A stretch of 64,000 bases of DNA, from positions 30,955,468-31,019,467 of the forward strand of contig CM032129.1 in NCBI GenBank assembly GCA_018894105.1, read 5' to 3'. The notes beneath the pieces are model-generated. The model was not told the DNA's origin. It saw nothing but the letters and a program-made list of their open reading frames with translations, and did not search any database. The translations under genes and the position numbers were made by a program. This document shows positions 21,289 through 33,759 of the stretch, one piece after another. Origin of the DNA: Jacaranda mimosifolia (Eukaryota > Streptophyta > Magnoliopsida > Lamiales > Bignoniaceae). How positions within the stretch are numbered: the stretch's first letter is position 1; the number at the start of each line of letters is the position of its first letter.

Positions 21289-22544
21289 ACATTTAATTTC
21301 CATTCTTAATTTTTTATGTTATTCGTCCAAAAATTTGTATTCCTTTTCTGTTCTTCTTGGTTTGTTATTGTATTTGAGCAGTGCTTGTTCTTTTGAGTCT
21401 TGAGTTTCTTTCCACTATTCTTGTTTTGAATGAAAGTGAGGAAAGAAAGGAAGACAACTCCAGTTGTCTATTGTATCTGTTCTTTGAGATGTAGTTCAAA
21501 CTGTATGAATATATAATTTAATTTTTCCATACAATTGCTAAGGAGGCAAGATTGCTTGCACTATTAAGTCATGGTCACTCTTTTTGTTCTAATTTGATAT
21601 TTTATTTCATGAATACATTATATGTATATTAAATATTTTTTAATAAAAATAATTAATTAAAATTTAAATATATTTGGTATATGTATATTGAATTAAAATA
21701 AGAGATAAAATACGAAATGTAACAGAGAAAACAAGATGCTTTGAATTCATAGATTAAAATTAGACATGCATTAGCTGGCCCTGTCTTTGTGAATGTAGTT
21801 GTGTGTATTCTCTTTTGGTGTCACACATGATCCCCAACAAAATATCATTTATTTTTTCATTTTTATTTATTTATGTATATGTGGATTAAGAGTTTGGTAA
21901 AATTTAAATTTAAAATTTACATGGATAAGAGCGGGACAAAGTTATCAAATTAATTGACCAGCAATATCTCTTTGATAAAATTTACAATTTAAAACTTACG
22001 CATATAAAAATAGAGAAGATATTATTAAATTAATTGACCAACAAAATCTCTTCTACTTCTACAAATATGTTGAATCGTTAAATAACTGAACAAGGCTTCA
22101 AACACGAGAAAGTCAGTGGATTCTGTGTTCAAAATAATGGAACTTTTGAGAACCAAGTTAATATTTTATTAGAGAGTGAATGGGTAGTTTAGTGGTAAGT
22201 TTTTTGTTCTTGTTGAAAAAATATATTAAAAAAAAGAGAAGATTAATGATAAAATAATAAGTAATATTATAAAAATAAAAAAAATTGTACTTTTGACCTT
22301 ATTGGATAAGAGAATTTGTACTTATAATTTTAAATTAATAGGATAAAATTTCAATTTTTTTTTGCACTTTTGATCTAACTTTGGTCAAGATATTGACGAG
22401 AACTGTTAAAGGAAAATGGTTAATTACCCACCGCCACTAAAGTTTGACTTATTTATATAAAAAAAAAAAAAATGTAAAAAAACCCACAAAATATAAAATA
22501 TCCATTTAATTCTCACTAAAAAAATTTAAAACTATAAAAAACTT
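21289..22544. other. intergenic; start of the POE1 duplication flank
   Basis: 21289-21450 is the likely 3' UTR of the small gene. From about 22060 the sequence (AAGGCTTCAAACACGAGAAA, then GAACCAAGTTAATATTTTATT) is paralogous to 36370-36460 and 56295-56375. It therefore marks the left edge of the duplicated POE1 blocks. Two direct repeats of about 80 bp sit at 21900-22060 (both contain TCAAATTAATTGACCA or a near copy). Confidence 0.6.
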
Positions 22545-22612
22545 GGTTAAAGCGCCCAACTCATAATTGACGAATTCGTAGGTTCAATTCCTACTGGATG
22601 CACGCCAATGGG
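22545..22612 (+). other. chloroplast DNA insertion (part of trnI-CAU)
   Basis: GGTTAAAGCGCCCAACTCAT and the rest up to GGTTCAATTCCTACTGGATGCA match the 3' three quarters of plastid tRNA-Ile(CAU). They are followed by CGCCAATGGG, which follows that gene in plastid genomes. The acceptor 5' strand and the start of the D arm are missing, so it is a dead nuclear plastid fragment. The match is from memory of the plastid tRNA. Confidence 0.75.
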
Positions 22613-22743
22613 CCAATAAAACCCTCTATAAAAAATATATTTAAAATATTATATATTCACGCATATATGGATATATATACAATGAATATATGTATTTCAA
22701 CTATGTATAGATAGATAGATAGATAGACTGATAAATAAAACAA

Positions 22744-23821
22744 GGGTTAAATTCATTTTGCCTCCCTCTACTATCAAAACCTTCAAACACCCCCCTAAAC
22801 CTCTAACACCATTAGTGAATTAATGGATTAAGTGGATGATGTGGCAATTATGCTTCTTTTTTTGGCCTTCTAAATTTTTATTCCCAAATTGGCCTCATGA
22901 TATCTATATAATGCACTATCATTTTTGCAACATGAACATTAACTTTCTATAAAAAAAAAATTAAATGAACAAAAAATTAAAAAAAAAAGGCCATCCATTC
23001 GTTTGCCAAAAAATTTCAATTTCATTTAAAAAATGGTTATTAGAAAAAAGAATCATTATAGCTACTTCCGTTGTGTAATTTTTCATTGTTAAGTTGAACG
23101 ATTTCATTGATTGCTTGCAAGCTATTAATTTTTTTTTCATTTATTTGGTCTATAAACTTCAATAATAATTATCTAATCTCTATTCCTCGGTCACGTACAT
23201 TTGGCTCAATCCAACAATAAATTTGCATCCATTTGACTTCTATAAAAAAATAAAAATGAGTAGATATCATAAATAGTTAAAAATTTATAAATAAAAATTA
23301 CATACATCCTAATAATAACAGCCAATAAATTTTTTTCCCAAATTATTTAGAATCTACAAAGTGTGTATAGGTGATGGTTTAACACAATCACACCATGCTT
23401 CTCTAAAATTAGATGTATAAGTGCTTGAGTGTTGACAAACACTATTTAAAAATTTCAAATTGGAAAAATTGTTATGAATTTTGGTTAATGAGGTTAGCAT
23501 ATAAATGAAATTGAAAATTTTTAGCAAACGAATGGATGACCTTTTTTTTTTTATTTTTTGTTCATTTATTTTTATTTTTTTTTATAGAAAGTTAATGTTC
23601 ATGTTGTAAAAATGATAGTGCATTATATAGATATCATGAGGCCAATTTGGGAATAAAAATTTAGAAGGCCAAAAAAGGGAGCATAATTGCCATATCATCC
23701 ACTTCTTCCATTAATTCACTCATGGTGTTAGAGGTTTAGGGGGGTGTTTGAAGGTTTTGATAGTAGAGGGGGGTAATTGATACCAATTCCAAAGTAGAGG
23801 GGGGCAAAATGAATTCAACCC
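22744..23821. mobile_element. Mutator-like (MULE) element with long terminal inverted repeats
   Basis: The element begins GGGTTAAATTCATTTTGCC and ends GGCAAAATGAATTCAACCC. The inverted repeats extend about 290-320 bp inwards to a CCATCCATTCGTTTGCC/GGCAAACGAATGG-type inner border. It is flanked by a perfect 9-bp duplication ATAAAACAA (22735-22743 and 23822-23830), the size diagnostic of Mutator-like elements. The 1078-bp body has no coding capacity. It is inserted in the upstream flank of the POE1 B block. Confidence 0.9.
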
Positions 23822-23935
23822 ATAAAACAACCCCACACCCCACCCTCAACCCCATGCGGATCCAGCAGTCATAGTCGGGTTGGCCATAGCCAACGGCTGA
23901 ACATGGCAGGCTAGATCATACTGTTCGCATATTAA

Positions 23936-24322
23936 GAGGGTGTTTGGGTGAGTTTATAAGTTTCTTAAAACATTTTATAAGATGTTTTAAGGAGCTTATA
24001 AGTTGATAAAAAGTGTTTGATAAATTTTTTTAAAAAAGAGCTTATAAGATCCTAAAATAAGATGTTAAGAGCTTATAAGCTTTTTTTAAAAAAAGTAAGG
24101 AGATCATAATTTATTTTTAAGTTCTTAACAAGCTCCTTTATTTTTAATCATTTTACTTACAAAATTGCTATTATTAACATCTTATAAGCTCCAACATTTT
24201 ATTTTATCCAAACACTTCAATAACTTATTTTAAAAATAAGATCTAACATCTAAGTTCCAAAAATATTTTATAAGATATAGGAGCTTATAAGATGTTTAAA
24301 ATAAGTTTAGCCAAACACCCTG
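23936..24322 (+). mobile_element. Harbinger-like MITE, 387 bp
   Basis: It begins GAGGGTGTTTGGGTGAG and ends AGCCAAACACCCTG (inverted). The interior is full of mirrored CTTATAAG-type segments. The same family occurs inverted at 33897-34282 (386 bp), nested at 60875-62700 and partially at 63778-64000. The copy at 33897 has a TTA duplication, which gives the Harbinger assignment. No clean duplication remains here. Confidence 0.8.
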
Positions 24323-25229
24323 AATTATATTGTTCAAAACTGTTATAATTATATTTTACTTATTTAAAATTATTAAAATTATATTGTTAGAATGATAGTT
24401 CTAGATTTTATTTTTATCTTTAAACTTTTTTTTAAATTAACAAATATATTTAATTATATTATTTTTAGATTTTTTTTTATTTTAAAAGTTATAAAACATG
24501 TAATTCAAAATTATAAAATTATGTTATTTAGTTAATATATTTTTATTTTTTTTACTAAATTATTTTAGTTCTTAATTAATAAATAAGTTAAACTCAACCT
24601 AATTAAATTATTTTAGATATATTTTTATTTTAATATTATTGAGTATGTAATTTAAAATTATAAAATTATAACTCTTAATTTTTCTTTTTATTTGTTTTAT
24701 TTTTAGTTAATAAATAAATTTAATTAAGTTTGATTAAATTAGTCAGGTATGTTTATGATTTTAATTTTTTTACTTTTCATTTTTATTTAAATTTGAAGAT
24801 TATTCAATATTTAAATTTTTTTTATTAACAATAAATATTTAAACTTTTTATGAATAGTTTAAACAATGTTAAGTTTGAATCCTATGGTATGAAAAACATT
24901 AAATAGATTCACGAAATTTTTTGTCTAAAAAATAATTAGAATAGTTTTTGAAAGATATTTTTGAATTTTCACATAAATTTTTGGATGACAGTAGGAGGTT
25001 AACGATCCCTAAGAATTATAAGATGAAGTAAAATATTAGGGGATCATAATTTTAATGGATTTATTTGTAAATAACTAAGCCAAACTTTAGGAGGTTTATA
25101 TAACTAATTCAAAAAATATTAAAAATGTTAATCCATGTGAACGTCGTACACAACTTTCCATTAAAAAATTGATGGGAAGCTGGATGGTGTTCAGAAGATG
25201 TCAAAAAAATAGAAAATTTTGTCCTATAA
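24323..25229. other. AT-rich repeat-derived DNA
   Basis: No gene is seen. Phrases such as GTATGTAATTTAAAATTATA resemble the interiors of the Mutator-like elements at 57.4 and 61.8 kb, so part of this may be an older relative. No termini were found. Confidence 0.45.
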
Positions 25230-27097
25230 ATATCAAGCTTGATCTTTAGCGGCATTAACATAATGGTATTTTATAAGATAGTGATACAAAAAATTAAGAT
25301 AGTGATAGCCGTAAAAGAATGTCATTATAGTATAATATTTGGTGGTATTTGGTCATAAATGAGAAATAAATTAGTGACATTTAATTGAAAATGTCAACAT
25401 ACTTTTATTTTAAAGACAGTTAACTAGTGCCACTAATTTTTCTAAAAAAATGCCACTAATATGTAGTTATGGTATCATTTGAAAAAAATATTATAAAGTA
25501 TTTAGTGGTATTTTTCTAGTATAATGACACATAAAGGTAATATAGTGTTAGTCTTAGAAAAATGCCACTATAATAAAATATTTAATAACACTTGATTATT
25601 GAATGACGTATAAGATAGTGGCATTTGGTTAAAAATGTCAACAAAAAAATATTTTGTAGGCATTTAGCTAGTGCCACTAATTTTTCTTAAAAATTCCACT
25701 CATATTTATTATGGTGTCATTTAGGAAAAATATCATGAAATATTTTAGTTGTACTATTTTAATGACATCCTGTACTGTAGTGACACTCAAGAATAATATA
25801 GTGATGATTATTGAAAAATGCCATTGTATTATAATATTTAGTGACATCTGATTAATAAATGACAAATAAAGATGATGGCATTTGATTGAAAATGCCAATA
25901 TAAATGTATTTCAAGGGCATTCAACCAATGCCACTAATTTTTCTTAATTTTTTTTAATATTATTCAATTATGGTGTCATTTGACAATGATGCCACAAATT
26001 ATTTAGTGACACTATATAAAAGTAATATAATGAAAAAGATGCCACAATAGTTAATCAGTACATTAATGATATTTTATAGTATAGTGATATATTAAAGTGA
26101 TATAGTGATAGTAGTAAAAAAAATCACTATAATATGATACATGGTGCCAATTGATTAATAAATATTGTAAAAATGTAGTTTCATTTTATTGAAACAACTA
26201 ACATAGTTATATGTCAAAGGCATTTAATTAGTATCAATACCCTTTAAAAAAAAATAAAAAAATCATTCATAATTTAATCATGATGTAGTATAAAAAAAAT
26301 ATTGCAAAGTGGATAAATAATAAATAGGTACATCAATAACTATAATATATATATATTATCATTAATGTATTGATGCCCTATTTGATTTAAGAAAAAATTA
26401 GTGTATTTCATATAATAAATTTGAGCGCATTCATATATTTAAATAATTGAGTCAATGTACTTTTAAACTATACAAATAAATTAACATCTTTAATTATATT
26501 GAAAATTGATGGATAGCTTGATGGGAAACTCATATTATTGCAAACAGATAGTTGTGTGTTCGAATTTTATAAAGATAAGATATATATGGGAATTGGGATA
26601 TGTTAACATATATATCTAAAAAAATCTTTTGTGATATTTAATCTGCCATTAAATTTTGTGGCATGCTAACATGTCTTTTAAAGAATCTTTTAGTGACATT
26701 TTAATATATCATTTGATGTATTTTTTGCTACATGTTAATATGCCATTAAAAAAACTTTTCATGGCATTTCAACATGTTATTTATTGCTTTTATTATGGCA
26801 TGCTATAATGTCATTTAAGAAATTTTTTGTAATATTTTAATACATCACTATATGTAATTTTTGTGGCATGTTAGCTTGTCATTTAATGTACTTTTTGTGA
26901 TATTTTAACATGTCATTTAATCTATTTCTTGTTGCATTTTATTAATGCCACAAAAAGAATAAATATTGACATTCATATCTTTAGCTACACCCACCTAGAT
27001 GGCACTTCTTAAAAATGCTATTATACGTAAAAATATCACTATAATTCTATTTAAATGGCATTTTTTAATGCCACTAATATACAATTATCTTGTAGTG
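25230..27097 (-). mobile_element. one-ended CACTA-type remnant with tandem internal repeats
   Basis: The right end reads TTATCTTGTAGTG at 27085-27097, the reverse of CACTACAAG, a CACTA terminus. No opposite end was found. The interior consists of imperfect tandem units of about 240-300 bp: GCCACTAATTTTT recurs near 25433, 25674 and 25932. A second array of shorter units (about 60 bp, with GGCATGTTAACATGTCATTT-type sequence) follows at 26640-26945. GTGACATT/AATGCCACT motifs on both strands are typical of CACTA subterminal regions. There is no coding capacity. Confidence 0.6.
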
Positions 27098-27737
27098 AAT
27101 GTGCAAAATTTCCTGTAAAAGTTATCACAAAGTGTGTATGTATATGTATATTGACTGACAAAAGATTGTCTTAATTGTCACTTTAATGTTTATGACAAAA
27201 TAAAAATCATTGTCATTTAAAAAATTTAATTAATGGGAAAATAAAAATTAAATTTACTTAATATATTTTTTATATTATCAATTATGTTTTCTTCACTAAT
27301 ATTATATATATGTATATATATATTTTAACGAAAAGTGAGTCATTGGTTTGATAAGTCACATAGGGTTGTGAGAAGCAGTCACATCGTCTTATTTCAAAAA
27401 AAATGAGCAAAAATGAAAAAATAAATGAATAAAAGGTTAATATATTATTATATTAATCTGCTTGTTATCCCATCGGTTGCATTACATGCACATGAATTAC
27501 TCTTAATTTTTCCGAGCACATATTGTAATTTTAGTCCCAAGATTTTCGTCCACAATTACGAGGTTCATAAAGCTGGTTTGTTAGGTAACCTAAATTAAAT
27601 ATATATGTTTAATTACATAGGATCAGACATGGTTATTGATGTTAATAGTCGAAACAAATGACCATTAACTTAATCATAGCATGTTTTATTCTGCTCACGA
27701 GGTTACAGATGTTAAAGCAATTCTTTTAACTAATAAT
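27098..27737. other. paralogous upstream flank of POE1 block B
   Basis: 27460-27730 (CCATCGGTTGCATTACATGC, ACGAGGTTCATAAAGC, GACATGGTTATTGATGTTAA) matches 36640-36960 and 58310-58560, the flanks about 2 kb upstream of genes A and D. The corresponding promoter and first exon of B should follow here but are replaced by transposon sequence from 27738. Confidence 0.7.
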
Positions 27738-29216
27738 TAGGGGTGTAAACGGATATTAAACGGATCGAATACACTGTTTTTATATTCGGATCTGTTTAAC
27801 TTTTTGAATATTCAGATACGGATATGGATTTAATGGATATTTAAAAATAATATTTAAATTCGTATCTGTCGGATATCGGTCTAATTCGAATATATCACTA
27901 CAAAAAAAGGGGGGGTTTTAGTGACTGAATTTTCAGTCACTAATTAGCGACTGATCAGTGACCGATTAATGACCGATCTAAAAATATTTTTTTTTTAATA
28001 AAATTGTGACCACTTAGTGACCGATTAATGACCACATCAGTGACCCCCTTGCGTCAGTCACTAATTCGGTCACTAATTAGTGACTGAAATTAAATTCGGT
28101 CGCTAAGTTGGTCACTTTAAATTTTCATCGGTCACTAATTTTAGTGACCGATAATTGGGATCACTAATTCGGTCATTAAAATATAATATATAAAAATATT
28201 AAGTACATAAATATGAATTTCAAAATCATACATTAAGCTATTGAATAATGAAGTATTGAATTTAAAGTTTTTAAAAATTTTACCATTTAAAATATAAATT
28301 ATTATGATTAAGTAAAAGTTTAAAATTTAAATATAAAACAAATATATAAAAACAAAATATTAAAGGAAAAGAAAAAGAAAGTAATTAAATTGCCCAAACC
28401 TTCCCACCCACACCCACGGCCAGCCCCCCCAAAACATTTCCCCAAACCTGTTGCCTCTCTCCCGCTGCTGTAGCAATCCCTCATAGGTAAGAGTTGTTGT
28501 TTTTTTTTTTTTTTGTTAAATTGTTGGCAGCTGGTCGTCGAAGGCAGCGGCAGCGGCAGCTGTTGGCGTAGCACCAGAGGCCAGTTGCTGCTGGCCTCCG
28601 TCGGTGGCTCCCACTTTTTAGTAGGAGCCACCAACATTTTCTATTTTTTTTTATTTGAATTTTTAATTTTTTTTGAATTTTGTTATGATTATATAATATT
28701 TTTATTTAATTGTGCAGGTGTAGAGGTTGAAATTTGGTATATTTTTGGCATTGAAAAAGGTAATTATTTTATTGTGAATTTATAATTATATAAAATGTTT
28801 TTTGAATAACTTATTAGTCAACACTCTAGGTTAAATTGTATGAATTGTGTTTTTTAATTATGTATTGATCAATATTTTTATATGTTGATTTTTTCTTATT
28901 GTTCAATTTTTGAAAAACAAAGTGTGGAATTATGTATATGTTTAAGTTTTTTCCCCGGCAAGAGATATGTTTTTTTTATTTTTGTTTATTTGGAATTGTT
29001 GTATATATTAATGATTGTTATCTTTACTTGATTTTTTAGGAGAATTGTATGTCTATTGTAGCATGTCTATTAGTAAAAATATGTATTTTATTGTAGGTTA
29101 ATTAGTTGCTAGGAGAGTCTAATGATATGTCACGGACATAATTGATAAGTGAAAAGTCCTTGATGTAGCATATCAATTGTATATTTGGATTTTGGACTGT
29201 ATCCATTTGGAATATT

Positions 29217-31065
29217 ACGAGGATTAGTGTACATTATAGTTAATATTTTTATGTTATTATTTGTTGGCTTTCATTTGATTGTAATGATTTTGTGACCGTC
29301 ATTGGGAAGCCCCAAGGATTTAGTTTGTAATTTGTTTTTTCTTCAAACACTGGCAAGGAGTTCATATCAGAAGATAATTACTTCATTGAAACTACTCATA
29401 AATTGCTATTTTAGTAGTTGAAAATGTATTGTATAACAATTTATGAAACATTGAAATATGACTTAATTCCTTAACTCTATTAATGATATTTTTAAAGCCT
29501 ATTTCATTCTTACACTATAGTGAAAGAAAGAATTAATTAATGTTAATTAAGGAGGACATTTAGAAGTTTACAAGTGGACTTGTCAATGTTCCCCTCTATT
29601 ATATTGGATATTGGTGTTCTAGATGAGTTTTCATGATCCCATTGTAAGAAGTTTACATGTGGACTTGAGATGGGCAAGTACTCATCATCCAATTGACTTA
29701 TTGAGAAGCCAAGGAGGTAGAAACTTTCCATGGAATGACATTATAAGTTTTTTTTTTTTTTTTTACCTTAACTCAAATATTTAATAAGTTCATTATTTAA
29801 AAATCAAGTGTTTCTGGACTGGAACCTGGAACCAGTCCAGAAACTGGTTCCAGTTTCAGATTCCAGTTTTTGGAACCAGTCCAGAAATTGGACTGGGGAT
29901 AACACTTTCCTGGATTCCAGTTTATTGACACTTACAATTATATATAGGTTTTTTAGCTTTGTTATGGGGATAACACTTTCCTCAACATAAATAATCTTTC
30001 TAATTCATAATCTTTTCCATTTCTTTCATAAGATTTGTTCTTTTTTACAACTGTTTTCTTTGGTTGTTCTTTGTTTGTAGCTGCCACAATTGGCTTTTGT
30101 GGCACTCTTTACACCCCACGCAATAGTACATTTGGCTTTTTACTAATCAAGGTGACTAATGTTTCTTCCTTCTCATAACTTATTATCTTTAGTTGTCGTA
30201 TTTAATTTTTTTAATAACTGGAGGACTTTCATTTGGCTTTTCTTTATTATCCCTAGTCATGCTATTAATATTGTGGTTCTTTTTTGTGTATGTATTCCGC
30301 TTTTGAAGATATTATTTTTGTATTGATATGTTACGAGGATTAGTGTACATTATAGTTAATATTTTTATGTTATTATTTGTTGGCTTTCATTTGATTGTAA
30401 TGATTTTGTGACTGTCATTAGGAAGCCCCAAGGATTTAGTTTGTAATTTGTTTTTTCTTCAAACACCGGCAAGGAGTTCATATCAGAAGATAATTACTTC
30501 ATTGAAACTACTCATAGATTGCAATTTTAGTAGTTGAAAATGTATTGTATAACAATTTATGAAACATTGAAATATGACTTAATTCCTTAACTCTATTAAT
30601 GATATTTTTAAAGCCTATTTCATTCTTACACTATAGTGAAAGAAAGAATTAATTAATGTTGATTAAGGAGGACATATAGAAGTTTACATGTGGACTTGTC
30701 AATGGTCCCCTCTATTATATTGGATATTGGTGTTCTAGATGAGTTTTCATGATCCCATTGTAAGAAGTTTACATGTGGACTTGAGATGGGCAAGTACTCA
30801 TCATCCAATTGACTTATTGAGAAACCAAGGAGGTAGAAACTTTCCATGGAATGACATTATAAATATATATATTTTTTTTACCTTAACTCAAATATTTAAT
30901 AAGTTCATTATTAAAAAATGAAGTGTTTCTGGATTGGTTCCAGAAACTGGACTGGGGATAACACTTTTGTAACTGGCACAATTGGCTTTTGTGGTACTCT
31001 TTTTTGTGGTGCTTTTTTGTGTGTGTATTCCGCTTTTGAAGATATTATTTTTGTATTGATATGTT
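29217..31065 (+). repeat. tandem duplication inside the CACTA element
   Basis: The unit 29217-30331 (from ACGAGGATTAGTGTACATT to GTATTGATATGTT) is repeated at 30332-31065 with a shorter right half. The first 600 bp are nearly identical in the two copies, including frames at 29543-29731 and 30653-30847 that differ by a few residues. The second copy lacks most of 29860-30280. A local palindrome-rich patch (GGAACCAGTCCAGAA, repeated) lies at 29811-29905 only. Confidence 0.85.
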
Positions 31066-31165
31066 TGAGCATGGCTAATAATCGAGTTGTTGGACTTCCT
31101 TATAAGGAGAAAAAAGATGTTAAGCTTTTCGAATGATAGTTTAATGTTTTAAAATTGCAGAAAGC

Positions 31166-32355
31166 ATGTCTAATGAGCGAAATTGGATGTGGCATCGATT
31201 AGATAATGGATTTTTATCTGATGAGTTTGATAAAGGCGTTAGGGATTTTCTAGACTTTGCTTACTCTCATCCTGAGTGCACCTAACTATCAAGAGAAGTG
31301 TAAAAAAGCAAGGCAAAACAGAATGATAGAGAAGGATGGGTCAATCACCAAGCATACTGGCGGTTCCATTTCCTTTGCTGAGCATATGCGTAGAATGGTT
31401 TTTTTCCATTTCTAAATTCAATTTCATTTAATATTTAGAGCAAGTGTTAATGTTATTATTTTAATGTAGTCACAAGGTGGCATAGTGGTTAGCCAAGTGG
31501 AGGTTCATGACCGAACTCACCGAAAAGCACAAGGGAAAGGTGAATATGTCGACAACAAATCCAAGGGGGTCCAAGTAAGTGTTTCTTTTATGTTGAACAT
31601 TTTTGGGTTAGAAATACTATTACCAAATTATAGAAAGTGTGTTGTACATACTTAATATTGAAAAGTTGAATATGGTTGTAAGTGTGTTGGAGTGTTAGGG
31701 TGATAATATTTTTAGTTTCTTTATTTGGATTTATTTCTTGGATTAAGTTGAGTGTTTTTTGGTAATCATGTGGCAATTGTTTGGATTTATAGGAACTTTT
31801 ATTTTAATGGTGAATATACTATATTGGTGTAGTTATAGGATATAGAAGAAGTGAATTAGTTATTTTTTATAACTTATAATTAGAGCATGCTTGGTTGCAA
31901 GTAATGGTAATAATTTGTGTAGGAGGAGTATAGAACACATGTAAGTAATCTTGACAGTAACTCAACTCCAGAAAGCTCCTTTGATGCACAAAAATGGGTT
32001 GAGATTAGTGGCGGTGCTATGAAGGGTAGGGTGTATGGTTATGGGAATACATTTTTGCCGTGACATTGTTGCTACTGAGACCTCATCAAGATCAATCAAC
32101 AACCATGTTACACATGACTACTTGCAAGAAACAATTACAAAAGTTGTTGATGAGCATTTGGCTAGGGAGAGGGAGGCAGTTGCTAAGGAGAGGGAAGCGG
32201 CTGCAAATAGGGAAGCAATTTTCATGAAAATAATTGAAGATGCAAAGGTGAGGGAGCAAGCTTTAATGGCGACATTGACAACATGCATGGAAAAGTTGAA
32301 TGCAGTGCATGGTGGTGGTTCGAATGACAATAACGGAGGTGACAATGAGAGTTAG
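31166..32355 (+). pseudogene. CACTA-encoded protein remnant (TNPA/Ptta-like)
   Basis: After an acceptor (ATTGCAG) at 31160, ATG 31166 opens MSNERNWMWHRLDNGF and GVRDFLDFAYSHPEC, which resembles the Transpos_assoc N-terminal domain of CACTA transposases, then a stop. Downstream pieces follow the plant Ptta/En-Spm protein: KARQNRMIEKDGSITKHTGG (31300-31390), EVHDRTHRKAQGKGEYVD (exon about 31470-31575) and WVEISGGAMKGRVYGYGN (about 31995-32048). After a frameshift comes a charged coiled coil (EHLAREREAVAKEREAAANR) ending at 32355. Order and splice signals are right but stops and a frameshift break it. Confidence 0.75.
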
Positions 32356-33759
32356 TTTCATGGTTATTTGCCTATTTTTGTACTACATACTGTTGTTGAT
32401 ATTTAAACTTATATTTGGATGGGTTGGTTTAAACATATGATTTTGGATTATGGTTGTATGAATTGTTATTTTTATGCTTATGCATTGGTGGTATGAATTA
32501 CATTTTTAGAGTTATAAATTGATGATGGGCTATGATTGTGAAATATTCATTATACATTATTTTGAAATGGTATTTAAAATTTTTAAATAAATTATTTTTG
32601 GTGCAAATAAATTTTTGTGATTGATTTGTGACCGAAATGCGATCGGTCACTAATTAGTGACTGATTATTTTGTGACCGAAATTCGGTCACTAATTAGTGA
32701 CCGATTCTTGATATTTTGTGATGGAATTTCGGTAACAAACTAGTGATTGATTGTTTGTGACTGAACTTTGGTCACTAATTAGTGACCAATTAGCAATCAG
32801 TCACTAATTAGTGAACGAATATTGATATTTTGTGATGGAATTTCGGTCACAAACTAGTGACCGAACTTCGGTCACTAATTAGTGACCGATTAGCAATCAG
32901 TCACTAATTAGTGACCCAATTGTGACCGATTAATGTATGGCCTTGAAAAAATTTAGTGACCGGTACTTTAAAATTAGTGACCGATGGGCGGTCACTAATT
33001 AGTGACCGATTGGTGACCGATGATGGTTTCGGTCACTAATTTGAATTAGTGACGAGGGTTTTAGTGACCGCGCATTTCGGTCACTAATTGTATCAGTGAT
33101 CGATTTTTGTTGAATTAATCGGTCACTAAAAGTCTATTTTTTAGTAGTGTATCCGTATTCGATTATAATTATTCAAATGTATTCATATTTTATTAAATTT
33201 ATTCATATTTGGATTATTATTATTTTATATTCATATTCGATGATAATTGTTTAAATATCCATTTACAAATATCCAAATACATGAATATGTGAATCTATAA
33301 TAAATACATATTTTAATTAATAAAAGAAACTACATAATTTCATTAAAACAAAAGTAATCAAACAAATAGCATGATTTTTAATTAATAATTAATTTTATAA
33401 TTGATTATTAGTAATTATTAATAATAATAACGACATTTAAGTCTATTAAATATAAAGTTAACTAATAATAATTATATTGATTAATTTTATTCTTTAATTT
33501 TTTCTTTATATTACAATAATTTTTTAAATTTATTCTTTTTTCTTCTCAATTCTTTAATTATAATTTATATATATACATATATGGATTATGAGATTTTTAT
33601 TGAAAAATATTAATAATATATTATTTAATAAATATATATTCGGATCGAATATTAAACAAATATGATACGCATTTATCATATTCGTATTCATCTATAATTG
33701 AATATTTACTAATCGAATACGTATAATATTCATTTTTGGATTAATTTCTTTGTTTATAG

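Larger units (their letters stand above)
27896..33149 (+). mobile_element. CACTA (En/Spm) transposon, 5254 bp
   Basis: It starts CACTACAAAAAAAGG and ends TTTTTTAGTAGTG, with a 3-bp duplication TAT on both sides (27893-27895, 33150-33152). Both subterminal regions (27912-28170, 32630-33130) are packed with TTCGGTCACTAATTAGTGACCG-like units on both strands, the expected transposase-binding repeats. The interior carries remnants of a CACTA gene (31166-32355) and a 1.1-kb tandem duplication, but no catalytic transposase. It is therefore non-autonomous. Confidence 0.93.
27738..33736 (+). mobile_element. hAT-like element, interrupted by a CACTA element
   Basis: It opens AGGGGTGTAAACGGATATTA and carries ATTCGGAT/CGAATATC-type sequence up to 27895. 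After the CACTA insertion it resumes at 33153 with CGTATTCGATTATAATT and continues to about 33736. There it abuts the last 20-odd bases of the POE1 intron. The right terminal repeat is missing, so the host deletion and the element end coincide. It replaced the promoter, exon 1 and most of the intron of gene B. Confidence 0.6.

Noticed and set aside
26509..26623. possible SINE with A-box- and B-box-like motifs inside the CACTA remnant
   Set aside because: The motifs are weak, there is no second copy in the window and no clear tail or duplication.
28513..28785. 90-aa frame inside the CACTA element
   Set aside because: It is a mix of GC-rich repeats and AT-rich intron-like sequence with no CACTA protein similarity.
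27896..33149. CRISPR-like spaced repeats in the CACTA ends
   Set aside because: The repeats are palindromic, irregularly spaced, on both strands and within clear CACTA termini; this is a plant nuclear sequence.
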